A DNA stretch of 64,000 nucleotides. Source: an uncultured Rhodospirillaceae bacterium. Lineage in GTDB: Bacteria > Pseudomonadota > Alphaproteobacteria > Rhodospirillales > Magnetospirillaceae. Location: the NCBI GenBank assembly GCA_903899885.1, contig CAIULK010000206.1, positions 1 to 64,000 on the forward strand, read 5' to 3'. The notes under the pieces are model-generated. The model made no database searches. It saw only the letters and a program-made list of their open reading frames with translations, and was not told where the DNA came from. Of the stretch, positions 56,951 through 64,000 are shown piece by piece; position 1 is the stretch's first letter; each line of letters opens with the position of its first letter. Position numbers and translations under genes: made by a program.

Positions 56951-58417
56951 ATGATCGAGATTTCCAGGCTGGCCGAACGGGTCGAACGGATGAAGGCGAC
57001 GCGGATCTTGTGCGTCGGCGATGCCATGCTGGACCGTTTCGTCCACGGCACGGTTGATCGCATCTCGCCCGAGGCGCCGATTCCGGTGGTTCGAATCGAA
57101 CGCGAAACGGCGATGTTGGGCGGCGCCGGCAATGTCGTGCGCAATCTGGTGGCGCTGGCCGCCGTGCCGACCTTCGTTTCCGTGGTCGGCGACGACGGGG
57201 CGGGCCGCGACGTCACCCGCTTGATCGGCGAGGCCGGGGAAATCGATCCCTGCATCGTGGTCGAGCCCCACCGTCAAACCACCATCAAGACCCGCTTCTT
57301 CGCCTCGTCGCAGCAATTGCTGCGCGCCGACAGCGAAACGACCGCGCCGTTGGGCGATGCCGCCCGCACCCAAGTGCTGGCGCGGGCGGGTCGGCTGCTG
57401 CCGGGCATGGCGGCGCTGGTGTTGTCGGATTACGGCAAGGGGGTGTTGTCGCCCACCGTCACCGCCGAGCTGATCGGCCAAGCGCGGGCGCTGGGCAAGC
57501 CGGTGATCGTCGATCCCAAGGGCAGCGATTACAGCCTGTACCGGGGCGCCACCGTGCTGACCCCCAACCGCAAGGAACTGCATGAAGCCACCAAGATGCC
57601 GGTGGACAGCGACGAGGCGGTGATCACGGCCGCCCAATCCTTGATCGACCGGTTCGATCTGACCGCCGTGCTGGTCACCCGCAGTCAAGACGGCATGACC
57701 CTGGTCGAGCGCGACGGCACCATCAATCATCTTCCCGCCGAGGCGCGCGAGGTGTTCGACGTGTCTGGGGCGGGCGACACCGTGGTCGCCACCCTGGCCG
57801 CCGCGATGGGATCGGGCGCCGGGTTGCTGGAAGGGGCCCGGCTGGCCAATGTCGCGGCCGGAATCGTGGTCGGCAAGGTGGGCACCGCCGTGTGCTATTC
57901 CGCCGAACTGGTCACCGCGCTGCACCACGAGGATCTGAAAACCGGCGAAACCAAGATCGTCGCGCTGGAAGCCGCCGCCGAAACAATCGGCCGCTGGCGG
58001 CGGCGCGGGCTGACCGTCGGCTTCACCAACGGCTGTTTCGATCTGCTGCATCCCGGTCACGTGACCTTGCTGGCGCAGGCCCGCGCGGCTTGCGACCGGT
58101 TGGTGGTGGGCTTGAATTCCGACGCCTCGGTTGCCCGCTTGAAGGGGCCGACCCGTCCGGTGCAGTCGGAGGCGGCGCGCGCCACGGTGCTGGCGGCCCT
58201 GTCCAGCGTCGATCTGGTGGTGATTTTCGGCGAGGATACGCCCGCGGAAACCATTCACGCCCTGCTGCCCGACGTTCTGATCAAGGGCGGCGATTACACC
58301 GTTGAAACCGTGGTTGGCGCCGATGTCGTGCAGGCGCGCGGCGGGCGCGTTCTGCTGATCGATCTGGTCGAGGGATGCAGCACCACCGGAACCATTCGCC
58401 GGATCACCGCGTCGTGA
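56951..58417 (+). CDS. hldE: Bifunctional heptose 7-phosphate kinase / heptose 1-phosphate adenylyltransferase
   Basis: 488 residues: PfkB-type kinase domain ([26 protein letters not shown], catalytic Asp in [17 protein letters not shown]) and nucleotidyltransferase domain from about residue 345 ([25 protein letters not shown]). It makes ADP-heptose for the lipopolysaccharide inner core. ATG 56951 has only a weak site; the GC content returns to the genome level here, marking the end of the low-GC island. The stop overlaps the queF start (GTGA). Confidence 0.96.
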   Translation: MIEISRLAERVERMKATRILCVGDAMLDRFVHGTVDRISPEAPIPVVRIERETAMLGGAGNVVRNLVALAAVPTFVSVVGDDGAGRDVTRLIGEAGEIDPCIVVEPHRQTTIKTRFFASSQQLLRADSETTAPLGDAARTQVLARAGRLLPGMAALVLSDYGKGVLSPTVTAELIGQARALGKPVIVDPKGSDYSLYRGATVLTPNRKELHEATKMPVDSDEAVITAAQSLIDRFDLTAVLVTRSQDGMTLVERDGTINHLPAEAREVFDVSGAGDTVVATLAAAMGSGAGLLEGARLANVAAGIVVGKVGTAVCYSAELVTALHHEDLKTGETKIVALEAAAETIGRWRRRGLTVGFTNGCFDLLHPGHVTLLAQARAACDRLVVGLNSDASVARLKGPTRPVQSEAARATVLAALSSVDLVVIFGEDTPAETIHALLPDVLIKGGDYTVETVVGADVVQARGGRVLLIDLVEGCSTTGTIRRITAS

Positions 58418-58860
58418 GCCTAAGCCAGCTGGGGCAATCGGTCACCGCCGCCGCCTCGCCAGAGCAAGCGGTGCTGGAATGCGTGCCCAATCCCCATCCG
58501 GGCGATGTTTACCTTGTTCGCTTCACGGCGCCGGAATTCACCTCGCTGTGCCCGGTGACCGGGCAGCCCGATTTCGCCCATTTGGTCATCGATTACGTGC
58601 CGGATCAAAGCTTGGTCGAAAGCAAGTCGTTGAAGCTGTTCTTGACCAGTTTCCGCAATCACGGCGCGTTTCACGAGGACTGCACCTTGGCCATCGCCAA
58701 GCGCTGCGTGGCCGCCGCCAGGCCGGCATGGCTGCGCATCGCGGCCTTTTGGTATCCGCGCGGCGGCATTCCGATCGACGTGTTTTGGCAGACCGGAACC
58801 CCGCCCATTGGGCTGTGGCTTCCCGATCCGGGGGTGCCGGGCTATCGTGGCCGGGGCTGA
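58414..58860 (+). CDS. queF: NADPH-dependent 7-cyano-7-deazaguanine reductase (unimodular)
   Basis: 148 residues, type I QueF. Active-site Cys46 in [13 protein letters not shown], Asp53, and the NADPH-binding VESKSLKLF motif (Glu69). Reduces preQ0 to preQ1 in queuosine synthesis. The GTG start at 58414 overlaps the hldE stop; a more upstream frame start lies in hldE. Its end overlaps the queG start by 14 bp. No preQ1 riboswitch is possible upstream because the gene is fused to hldE translation. Confidence 0.93.
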   Translation: MSLSQLGQSVTAAASPEQAVLECVPNPHPGDVYLVRFTAPEFTSLCPVTGQPDFAHLVIDYVPDQSLVESKSLKLFLTSFRNHGAFHEDCTLAIAKRCVAAARPAWLRIAAFWYPRGGIPIDVFWQTGTPPIGLWLPDPGVPGYRGRG

Positions 58861-59881
58861 GGTTAAAGCACGGATTCGCGGCCAGGCCCTGAGCCTGGGG
58901 TTTTCCGATATCGGATTTACCGGAACCGAAGGCGCCTCCCGCTGGGGCGCCGATCTGGATCAATGGCTGGCCGAGGGCCGCCACGGCGACATGGGCTGGA
59001 TGGAAACCACGCGCGACCGCCGCGCCCGGCCGGTTGATCTGTGGTCCGAGGCGCGCGGCGTGATCGTGCTGGCGCTGTCCTTCGCGCCGCCCGGCGATCC
59101 CCCGCCGCCCGACCGGGGGGCGATTTGCGCCTATGCCCGCGCCCGCGACTACCACGATACCGTCAAGCCCCGGCTGAAGGCATTGGCCCGCTGGATTATC
59201 CAGGAATTCGGCGGCGACGTGAAAGTGTTCGTCGATACCGCGCCGGTGATGGAGAAACCGCTGGCCGAGGCCGCCGGTCTGGGCTGGCAGGGCCGTCACA
59301 CGAATTTGGTATCGCGCCGCCTGGGCGGATGGTTCGTGCTGGGGGAAATCTTCACGACGCTGGAGCTCGCCCCCGACCCGCCCGCCATCAACCGCTGCGG
59401 CGGCTGCCGCGCCTGCGTCGATGCCTGCCCGACCAACGCCTTGGACGGCACCGGTCGGCTGGAGCCGCGCCGTTGCCTCGGTTATCTCGGCATCGAGTTC
59501 AAGGGCGGCATCCCCGAGGATCTCCGGGAACTTTGGGGGAACCGGGTTTATGGTTGCGATGCCTGCGTCGCGGCATGTCCGTGGAACAAATTCGCCCGTC
59601 CGCCGCGCTTGACCGACGTTTTGCCCCGGATCGAGTGGATGATGCCCCGCTTGGCCGATCTGGCCGCCTTGGACGAGGCGGAATTTCGCCTTTTTTTTGC
59701 CGGCTCTCCGGTCAAAAGGCTGGGGTGGGGGCGATTTTTGCGCAATGTCTTGATCGCGATCGGCAATTCCGGGTGTCCCGATTTGGCCGATGCGGCCGGG
59801 CGCCATCAAACCGATCCCGACCCCGGGATCGCCGAAGCGGCCGCCTGGGCGGTCAAACGGCTTCGGCCACCGGAAGGCTAA
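58847..59881 (+). CDS. queG: Epoxyqueuosine reductase
   Basis: 344 residues. Two ferredoxin-like 4Fe-4S motifs ([16 protein letters not shown], and [11 protein letters not shown]) after an N-terminal cobalamin-binding part ([49 protein letters not shown]). Catalyses the last step of queuosine synthesis in tRNA using cobalamin. The GTG at 58847 is chosen because conserved sequence ([17 protein letters not shown]) starts there; an ATG at 58808 would overlap queF more. The end overlaps the antisense kinase gene by 29 bp. Confidence 0.92.
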   Translation: MAGAEVKARIRGQALSLGFSDIGFTGTEGASRWGADLDQWLAEGRHGDMGWMETTRDRRARPVDLWSEARGVIVLALSFAPPGDPPPPDRGAICAYARARDYHDTVKPRLKALARWIIQEFGGDVKVFVDTAPVMEKPLAEAAGLGWQGRHTNLVSRRLGGWFVLGEIFTTLELAPDPPAINRCGGCRACVDACPTNALDGTGRLEPRRCLGYLGIEFKGGIPEDLRELWGNRVYGCDACVAACPWNKFARPPRLTDVLPRIEWMMPRLADLAALDEAEFRLFFAGSPVKRLGWGRFLRNVLIAIGNSGCPDLADAAGRHQTDPDPGIAEAAAWAVKRLRPPEG

Positions 59882-61727
59882 AGAAAAACGCGCTGCCTTG
59901 CCCCAGGACCGAGGTCACGCCGATCTGGCCCCCGTGATGCTCGACGATTTTCTTGCAGCTGGCCAAGCCGATACCGGTTCCCTCGAACTCACCTGGTCCG
60001 TGCAGACGCTGGAAGATCCCGAAAATCTTGTCGAAATAGCCGGGGTCAATGCCGATGCCGTTGTCGGCGACCGTCACCGTCCAGGTCGGGGCGGTGTTTT
60101 CGGCGGTGATGGTGATCACCGGGGACCGGTCGGCGGCGCGGTATTTGAGCGCGTTCTCGATCAAATTGCGAAACAGCCGCTCGATCTCGGCGCGATCGCC
60201 CAGGACCGTCGGCAAGGGGCCGATCTCGACCCGGCCCTTGGCGTCGGCGATGCCAAACCGCAGGTCGGCGGCGGCTTGGTTTGCCGCCTCGGTCAGGTCG
60301 ATCCGTTCCAGATCGGTCCCCACGCGGCCGATGCGGGAATAATCAAGCAAGTCGATGATCAGCCGGTCCATCCGGGTGGCACCGCCGCGGGCGAATCCGA
60401 TGTAATCGCGGCAGTCGGCATCGATCCCGCCCTCGAACAGCGCGTTTAACCGGCGTTCCAGCAGCGTCATATAGGATGAGACCATGCGCAGCGGTTGGCG
60501 CAAATCGTGCGAAACGACATAGGCGAATTGCTCTAGGTCCTGGTTGGCGCGTTTCAATTCGCTGGTTTGGGCATCCAGAAGACGGGTGGCCTCGGCGATT
60601 CGGGCATCCGCGCGCTTGCGTTCGGTGATGTCTTGCACCAGCAGCATCCGGGCGCGCTTGCCGTCGTAGACCAGCGGCGTCGATTGCACCTCGACATCGA
60701 TGATTGTGCCATTCTTTTTGCGATGCCGCCGCTCGCCCCGGGTTTGCGTGTTGGCGTTCATCGGGAGGTCTTGCACCGGACAGATGTCGCCCAGCGTCAT
60801 CGTGGCGAAGTCGTCGCGGCCATGGCCGTAAAGTTCAAGGGCACGGTCGTTGACGGCTAAGATCGCCAAATTATTTTCGTCATACACCAGGATCGGCTGC
60901 GGGCTGCGTTCGAACAACAGCAGGTACCGCTCCTCGCTGGCTTGTAACGCCTGATGGTCGCGCCCGATTTGGGCCGACATGGCATTCATGGTTTGGGCGA
61001 GGCTGGAAAATTCATCGTTGCCGCCCAGTTCGATCGGAGCTCCCGCCTCGCGGGTGCCGAACCGGCCCGATCCCGCTTGAAACGCGGCCAGCGCGACCAG
61101 AATACGGCGGTTGACCAAAAGGATGGACAGCCCGGCCAAGGCCGAGACCAGCACCGACAGCCCCAGCATCCCGACGAAGATCCGCCGTTCCCGGGCGATC
61201 TTCGCATTGCCGCTCGCCGCCAGTTTATACGCGTCGGCGATCATGATGTTGGCCCGCATCGTCAGGCCTTGTTCCAGCAAGGCTTCCGACTCGTCGCCAG
61301 ACGGTCCCGGTGATTGCCGCCCCGACGCCAGCCGCTCGAAAAGATGGCCGAGAATTTGGTAATTTTCTTGCAGGCGGCGAATGATCAGCCGGTCACCTTC
61401 GTCGGCGGCGGGATAGGCGGCGATCTCGTCCAGCCCCTCGCCCAATCGCCGGTGCGCCTCCCGCCATTGCCGCGCCGCCCGGTCGCTGTTCGACAACATA
61501 TAGTCGCGCAGAAAGATGCCCGCTTCGAAGATATTGCCGACCGATTTCTCGGTCAGGCGGATTTGCGCGAAGGCATGGGTGGTCTGCACGTGGGAGCGGA
61601 CCAAAACCACGGCGTTGCCGATCAGCGACAGCACCAGCAAAATCACCGAAAGGTGCAGCTTCCAGCGAACCCGCATTGCAAACGGCTTGAAGAACCCGCG
61701 TATCATGATGAAATTCAGCCAGCCCAT
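59853..61727 (-). CDS. Membrane sensor histidine kinase with PAS domain
   Basis: 624 residues: membrane helix about 22-45, a periplasmic helical region to about 185 (4HB-type, ending KIARERR), second membrane helix (LGLSVLVSALAGLSILLV), HAMP, PAS/PAC about 265-390, HisKA with VVSHDLRQPLRMVSSYM and HATPase_c (NLIENALKYR, DNGIGIDPGYFDKIFGIF, GTGIGLASCKKIVEHHGG). No receiver domain or regulator next to it. It starts one base after the stop of the substrate-binding protein, so the two are translated together. Confidence 0.92.
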   Translation of the reverse strand: MGWLNFIMIRGFFKPFAMRVRWKLHLSVILLVLSLIGNAVVLVRSHVQTTHAFAQIRLTEKSVGNIFEAGIFLRDYMLSNSDRAARQWREAHRRLGEGLDEIAAYPAADEGDRLIIRRLQENYQILGHLFERLASGRQSPGPSGDESEALLEQGLTMRANIMIADAYKLAASGNAKIARERRIFVGMLGLSVLVSALAGLSILLVNRRILVALAAFQAGSGRFGTREAGAPIELGGNDEFSSLAQTMNAMSAQIGRDHQALQASEERYLLLFERSPQPILVYDENNLAILAVNDRALELYGHGRDDFATMTLGDICPVQDLPMNANTQTRGERRHRKKNGTIIDVEVQSTPLVYDGKRARMLLVQDITERKRADARIAEATRLLDAQTSELKRANQDLEQFAYVVSHDLRQPLRMVSSYMTLLERRLNALFEGGIDADCRDYIGFARGGATRMDRLIIDLLDYSRIGRVGTDLERIDLTEAANQAAADLRFGIADAKGRVEIGPLPTVLGDRAEIERLFRNLIENALKYRAADRSPVITITAENTAPTWTVTVADNGIGIDPGYFDKIFGIFQRLHGPGEFEGTGIGLASCKKIVEHHGGQIGVTSVLGQGSAFFFSLPVAEAV

Positions 61728-61728
61728 T

Positions 61729-62718
61729 TCACGGAAGGATGATCGTTACCCGGCCGGGATCCACCGCCGTCAACGCGTCGGCGGAAATGTTCTTGAAGAA
61801 GTCCGGTCCGGCGGCGCCCGGCCTATTTTTGATTTCATGCCGCGCCTCGCCCTCTAGGTTCGCCACCACCGACTGGTCGAGACTGACGTTGAACCCGAAA
61901 TCGTCCCAAATCCGTTCGACCGCCGCCGTGTCCAAACCGATATGCGGGGCGACGATGGCAATCGCGTCGGCACGATGGGCGGCGGTGTAGCGTTCGGCGG
62001 CGATCAAGGCGCGCAGCAAGCGGCGCGCGGTCTCGGGCCGGGCTTTCAGGAATTCCGGCCGGGCCGTAAGGGTCCACAGCTCCAAATAAATGCCGTCGTT
62101 CGGGAAGATGACGATCTGGTCGGGAATCGCCGCGCGCAGCCGGGCACGCGCCGTCACCCAAGACGACAGCGCATCGATGCGCCCACTGGCCAGGGCATCG
62201 GCGCCATCGGCCATGGTCACCGGAACGATGGTGACGCTGGCGGGGGCGATCTTGTTGACGCCCAAGAAAAGGTCGAGGAAATATTCATGATTGGTGCCGG
62301 GAACCATCCCGATCCGCTTGCCGGCCAAATCGGCGGGCATCCGCACCCCGGCGTCGGTGCGGGCGACGACGCTGACATCGCGGTCACTGGCCTCGATGGC
62401 CGCGAAGATGGTGGGATGCGCGCCCTTGAGCACCGACCACATCACCGGCGTTTCGGCGACGGTGGCGACATCATCCTCGCCGTTCAGCACCTTGGCCAGC
62501 GCATCCTTGCCGAACGGATAGGTGTCCAGGGTCACGTCCAGGCCCTCGTCCTGGAAGAAACCCTTTTCCGCCGCGACATAGACCAAGGCGGACATGATTT
62601 GCGGGCTGACCGCCAAACGTAGCGGATCGCGGGCCGGAGTCCGGGTGATCTCGCGCACCCCAACCGCCCCCATCGCCACGGCGGCAAGAAGCACGACAAC
62701 AATAAGGACGCGTTTCAT
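61729..62718 (-). CDS. Periplasmic substrate-binding protein, NMT1/ThiY (SsuA) type, orphan
   Basis: 329 residues with an N-terminal hydrophobic segment (RVLIVVVLLAAVAMGAVGV), then the SBP fold: LRLAVSPQIMSALVYVAAEKG, GKDALAKVLNGEDDVATVAETP, KRIGMVPGTNHEYFLDLFLG. Related proteins bind aromatic or sulfonate compounds or pyrimidine precursors for ABC importers. No permease or ATPase gene is nearby; it is followed after 1 bp by a membrane histidine kinase, so a sensory binding-protein role is more likely than transport. Confidence 0.85.
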   Translation of the reverse strand: MKRVLIVVVLLAAVAMGAVGVREITRTPARDPLRLAVSPQIMSALVYVAAEKGFFQDEGLDVTLDTYPFGKDALAKVLNGEDDVATVAETPVMWSVLKGAHPTIFAAIEASDRDVSVVARTDAGVRMPADLAGKRIGMVPGTNHEYFLDLFLGVNKIAPASVTIVPVTMADGADALASGRIDALSSWVTARARLRAAIPDQIVIFPNDGIYLELWTLTARPEFLKARPETARRLLRALIAAERYTAAHRADAIAIVAPHIGLDTAAVERIWDDFGFNVSLDQSVVANLEGEARHEIKNRPGAAGPDFFKNISADALTAVDPGRVTIILP

Positions 62719-62747
62719 GAATCACCCACCGCGAATCGCCACCCGGT

Positions 62748-62765
62748 CTTATCCCCTAGGATAAG
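62748..62765. promoter_or_regulatory. Inverted repeat upstream of the binding-protein gene
   Basis: CTTATCC (62748-62754), 4-bp loop, GGATAAG (62759-62765): a perfect 7-bp dyad in the 82-bp gap between the XRE regulator gene and the binding-protein gene. It lacks a following T run for a terminator, so an operator of the adjacent XRE regulator is the more likely reading. Confidence 0.45.
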
Positions 62766-62800
62766 GGAATGGGCGGGAACGGGAAAGCGGTTCTTCCGGC

Positions 62801-63205
62801 TCAAATCTCGGCGGCAAGAACCCGGGCGAGGTGGGACAGCGCTTCTTGGTGACGCTCGTTGCCGATGCTGGTGAAATTGCGGGCCAGTTCCAGGCACATC
62901 CGCTGGCGGGCCGACAGTTCGGGCGAGCGCTGGTTTTCCAGCCCCTCGAAGAAATAGCCGATCGGCACACCCAGAACCTGGGAGATTTCAAACAACCGGC
63001 CGGCCGAGATCCGGTTGATGCCCCGTTCGTACTTGTGCGCCTGCTGATAGGTCACCCCGATCAGGTCGGCCATTTGTTGCTGCGACAGACCCAGCATGAT
63101 CCGCCGTTCGCGGATACGCACGCCGACATGGCGATCGGTGTCGGTGGCCCGATTGGTCGGACGCTTCGTGTCTTTTAAGGTTTCCAAAGTCATCGCATCT
63201 AACAT
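62801..63205 (-). CDS. XRE-family helix-turn-helix regulator
   Basis: 134 residues with a central HTH: GVRIRERRIMLGLSQQQMAD then LIGVTYQQAHKYERGINRIS and FEISQVLGVPIGYFFEG. The family is common in Rhodospirillales. Start at 63205 or the second Met codon at 63193; neither has a strong ribosome-binding site. It is upstream and on the same strand as the binding protein and kinase genes, 82 bp before them, and may control them or itself through the dyad at 62748-62765. Confidence 0.87.
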   Translation of the reverse strand: MLDAMTLETLKDTKRPTNRATDTDRHVGVRIRERRIMLGLSQQQMADLIGVTYQQAHKYERGINRISAGRLFEISQVLGVPIGYFFEGLENQRSPELSARQRMCLELARNFTSIGNERHQEALSHLARVLAAEI

Positions 63206-63477
63206 TTCATTCTGGGACAGTAAAATGACGGCGGCGGCCGATCATCACCGAAGGACTGTCGGGCCATCCGTGCATAATCGGAATTGGCTTGGCTCGCAAC
63301 CCGTTTTACGCCGGATTACCGGATTGGACGCTGATACTTGGCCCAACGGCCCGGTCTATAATGATGTGTGTATATTCGACCTTCCGCCACGCAACCAGGG
63401 GGCAAAAGCCGAAGCCCTCGCGACTGGTCCTACCACCCACACTATAGGGGAGGTTAACGCAAGAATCGAGTAGGGAA
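63206..63477. other. 272-bp stretch without a confident gene
   Basis: Between the XRE gene and the Ala/Ser/Pro-rich gene. A plus-strand frame from 63225 to 63473 (82 residues) has no recognisable motif, and I do not call it. The region must contain the promoter of the XRE gene. Confidence 0.4.
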
Positions 63478-63840
63478 TTATACCATTAGGTCTAGGGAGG
63501 GTCCCGCTGGCGTCATGGCGCCCGCTTCCGCGGAAGACAGGGGCATCAGCACGTCGATGCCGTCGCTTGCCGCCGGCCGCGGTATCGCGGCATAAGCCGA
63601 AGCGGCCGTGGACGGCGGCGAGGGTGATGGGCCGCCATCCCCTTGCTGACCCAGAATCTGGGCCAAAAAGGTGGTCAGGGTTCCACCGAACCCGGCTGTT
63701 GAAACCGACGCGTCCGGCGATGAGGCGGCAACGGAGGGCGCGGACGCCACCACGGCGGAGGCCGGGGCGCGCCCCACCGGCACGGCCGCCGATGCGCCGT
63801 TGAGAACCGTCGAAACCCGGGAAAGCGCCGCCGTCTTCAT
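63478..63840 (-). CDS. Hypothetical Ala/Ser/Pro-rich protein
   Basis: 120 residues of low complexity, starting MKTAALSRVSTVLNGASAAV, without a cleavable signal peptide or membrane helix that I trust. The composition (runs of Ala, Ser, Pro) suggests an unstructured or exported protein, but random open frame in GC-rich DNA is not excluded. It lies between the XRE gene and the HPP-family gene, on the same strand as both. Confidence 0.45.
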   Translation of the reverse strand: MKTAALSRVSTVLNGASAAVPVGRAPASAVVASAPSVAASSPDASVSTAGFGGTLTTFLAQILGQQGDGGPSPSPPSTAASAYAAIPRPAASDGIDVLMPLSSAEAGAMTPAGPSLDLMV

Positions 63841-63886
63841 TAACGAAGTATTAATCGCGACGGATTAGCGGCGCAATCCTTGAAAT

Positions 63887-64000
63887 TCAGGTTTTCGGAT
63901 GAACCGGCAGTGGATACACCCGTCGGCGCGGAATCCGGTGAACGACCATCGCCACCAAAACCAGCGTGACGGTGCCCGACAAGACCGGCGTCAGCAAAAA
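63887..64000 (-). CDS. HPP-family membrane protein, C-terminal end only
   Basis: The last 37 codons run in from the window edge: FLLTPVLSGTVTLVLVAMVV then HRIPRRRVYPLPVHPKT and stop. The final membrane helix followed by a basic R-x-YP end matches the C-terminus of HPP proteins (PF04982), proposed in some cases to move nitrite. The rest lies beyond base 64000. Confidence 0.6.
   Translation of the reverse strand, partial: FLLTPVLSGTVTLVLVAMVVHRIPRRRVYPLPVHPKT

Noticed and set aside
63225-63473. 82-codon plus-strand frame between the XRE gene and the Ala/Ser/Pro-rich gene
   Set aside because: No motif, unclear start, and it partly continues a frame antisense to the XRE gene.

Overview
This is a GC-rich (roughly two thirds G+C) chromosomal segment of an alphaproteobacterium, most likely a member of the Rhodospirillales close to Magnetospirillum/Rhodospirillum. 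The assignment rests on general gene content: a DUF2336 repeat protein, a uvrC-pgsA-moaD-moaE string, an ilvE/petP-petR pair, an alphaproteobacterial pteridine-reductase-like SDR, and many PAS/GGDEF/histidine-kinase sensors. It is an inference, as there is no rRNA or other marker in the window. I saw no tRNA, rRNA, CRISPR array or intact insertion sequence.

Layout. 1-9181 (all minus): a lipoprotein, two 2OG-Fe(II) oxygenases and a chorismatase/Rid-like protein run, with overlaps or 1-bp gaps, straight into an F-type ATP synthase operon (atpI/R-like, B, E, F, H, A, G, D; atpC would lie beyond base 1). The ATPase looks beta/gammaproteobacterial, not like the split alphaproteobacterial operons. 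9362-22063: signalling block with a PAS-GAF-GGDEF cyclase, DUF2336 protein, phosphoesterase-kinase-hemerythrin operon, a dCache adenylate cyclase with an orphan DctP, and a divergent SulP transporter carrying a cyclic-nucleotide-binding domain. 22074-33331: housekeeping genes maeB-phoR-phoU, mutS, glnD and a gpt-like phosphoribosyltransferase. 33389-37055: zinc ribbon protein, receiver protein and a very large GGDEF-EAL protein with a FixL-like haem PAS.

37140-45973: uvrB, SDR, uvrC, pgsA, mobB, moeA, moaD, moaE and an SGNH esterase, mostly with ATGA overlaps (DNA repair, phospholipid and molybdenum-cofactor synthesis). 45980-47255: accessory patch with a HigBA toxin-antitoxin pair and a ribbon-helix-helix/small membrane protein pair. 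47354-54807: CxxCH chemoreceptor, ilvE, petP-petR-kinase, a perfect 38-nt palindrome, a ParE remnant and an EF-G-like GTPase. 54914-56842: a low-GC two-gene island (YwfO/EF1143-type HD dNTPase plus YwgA-like protein), the best candidate for an under-described system. 56951-64000: hldE, queF, queG, a binding-protein/histidine-kinase pair with an XRE regulator, an Ala/Ser/Pro-rich protein and the end of an HPP-family membrane protein.

Themes. Many sensors are built as neighbouring pairs: periplasmic binding protein with cyclase or kinase, kinase with hemerythrin, cyclase next to a cAMP-domain transporter. Translationally coupled genes are common, and several convergent gene pairs overlap at their 3' ends.
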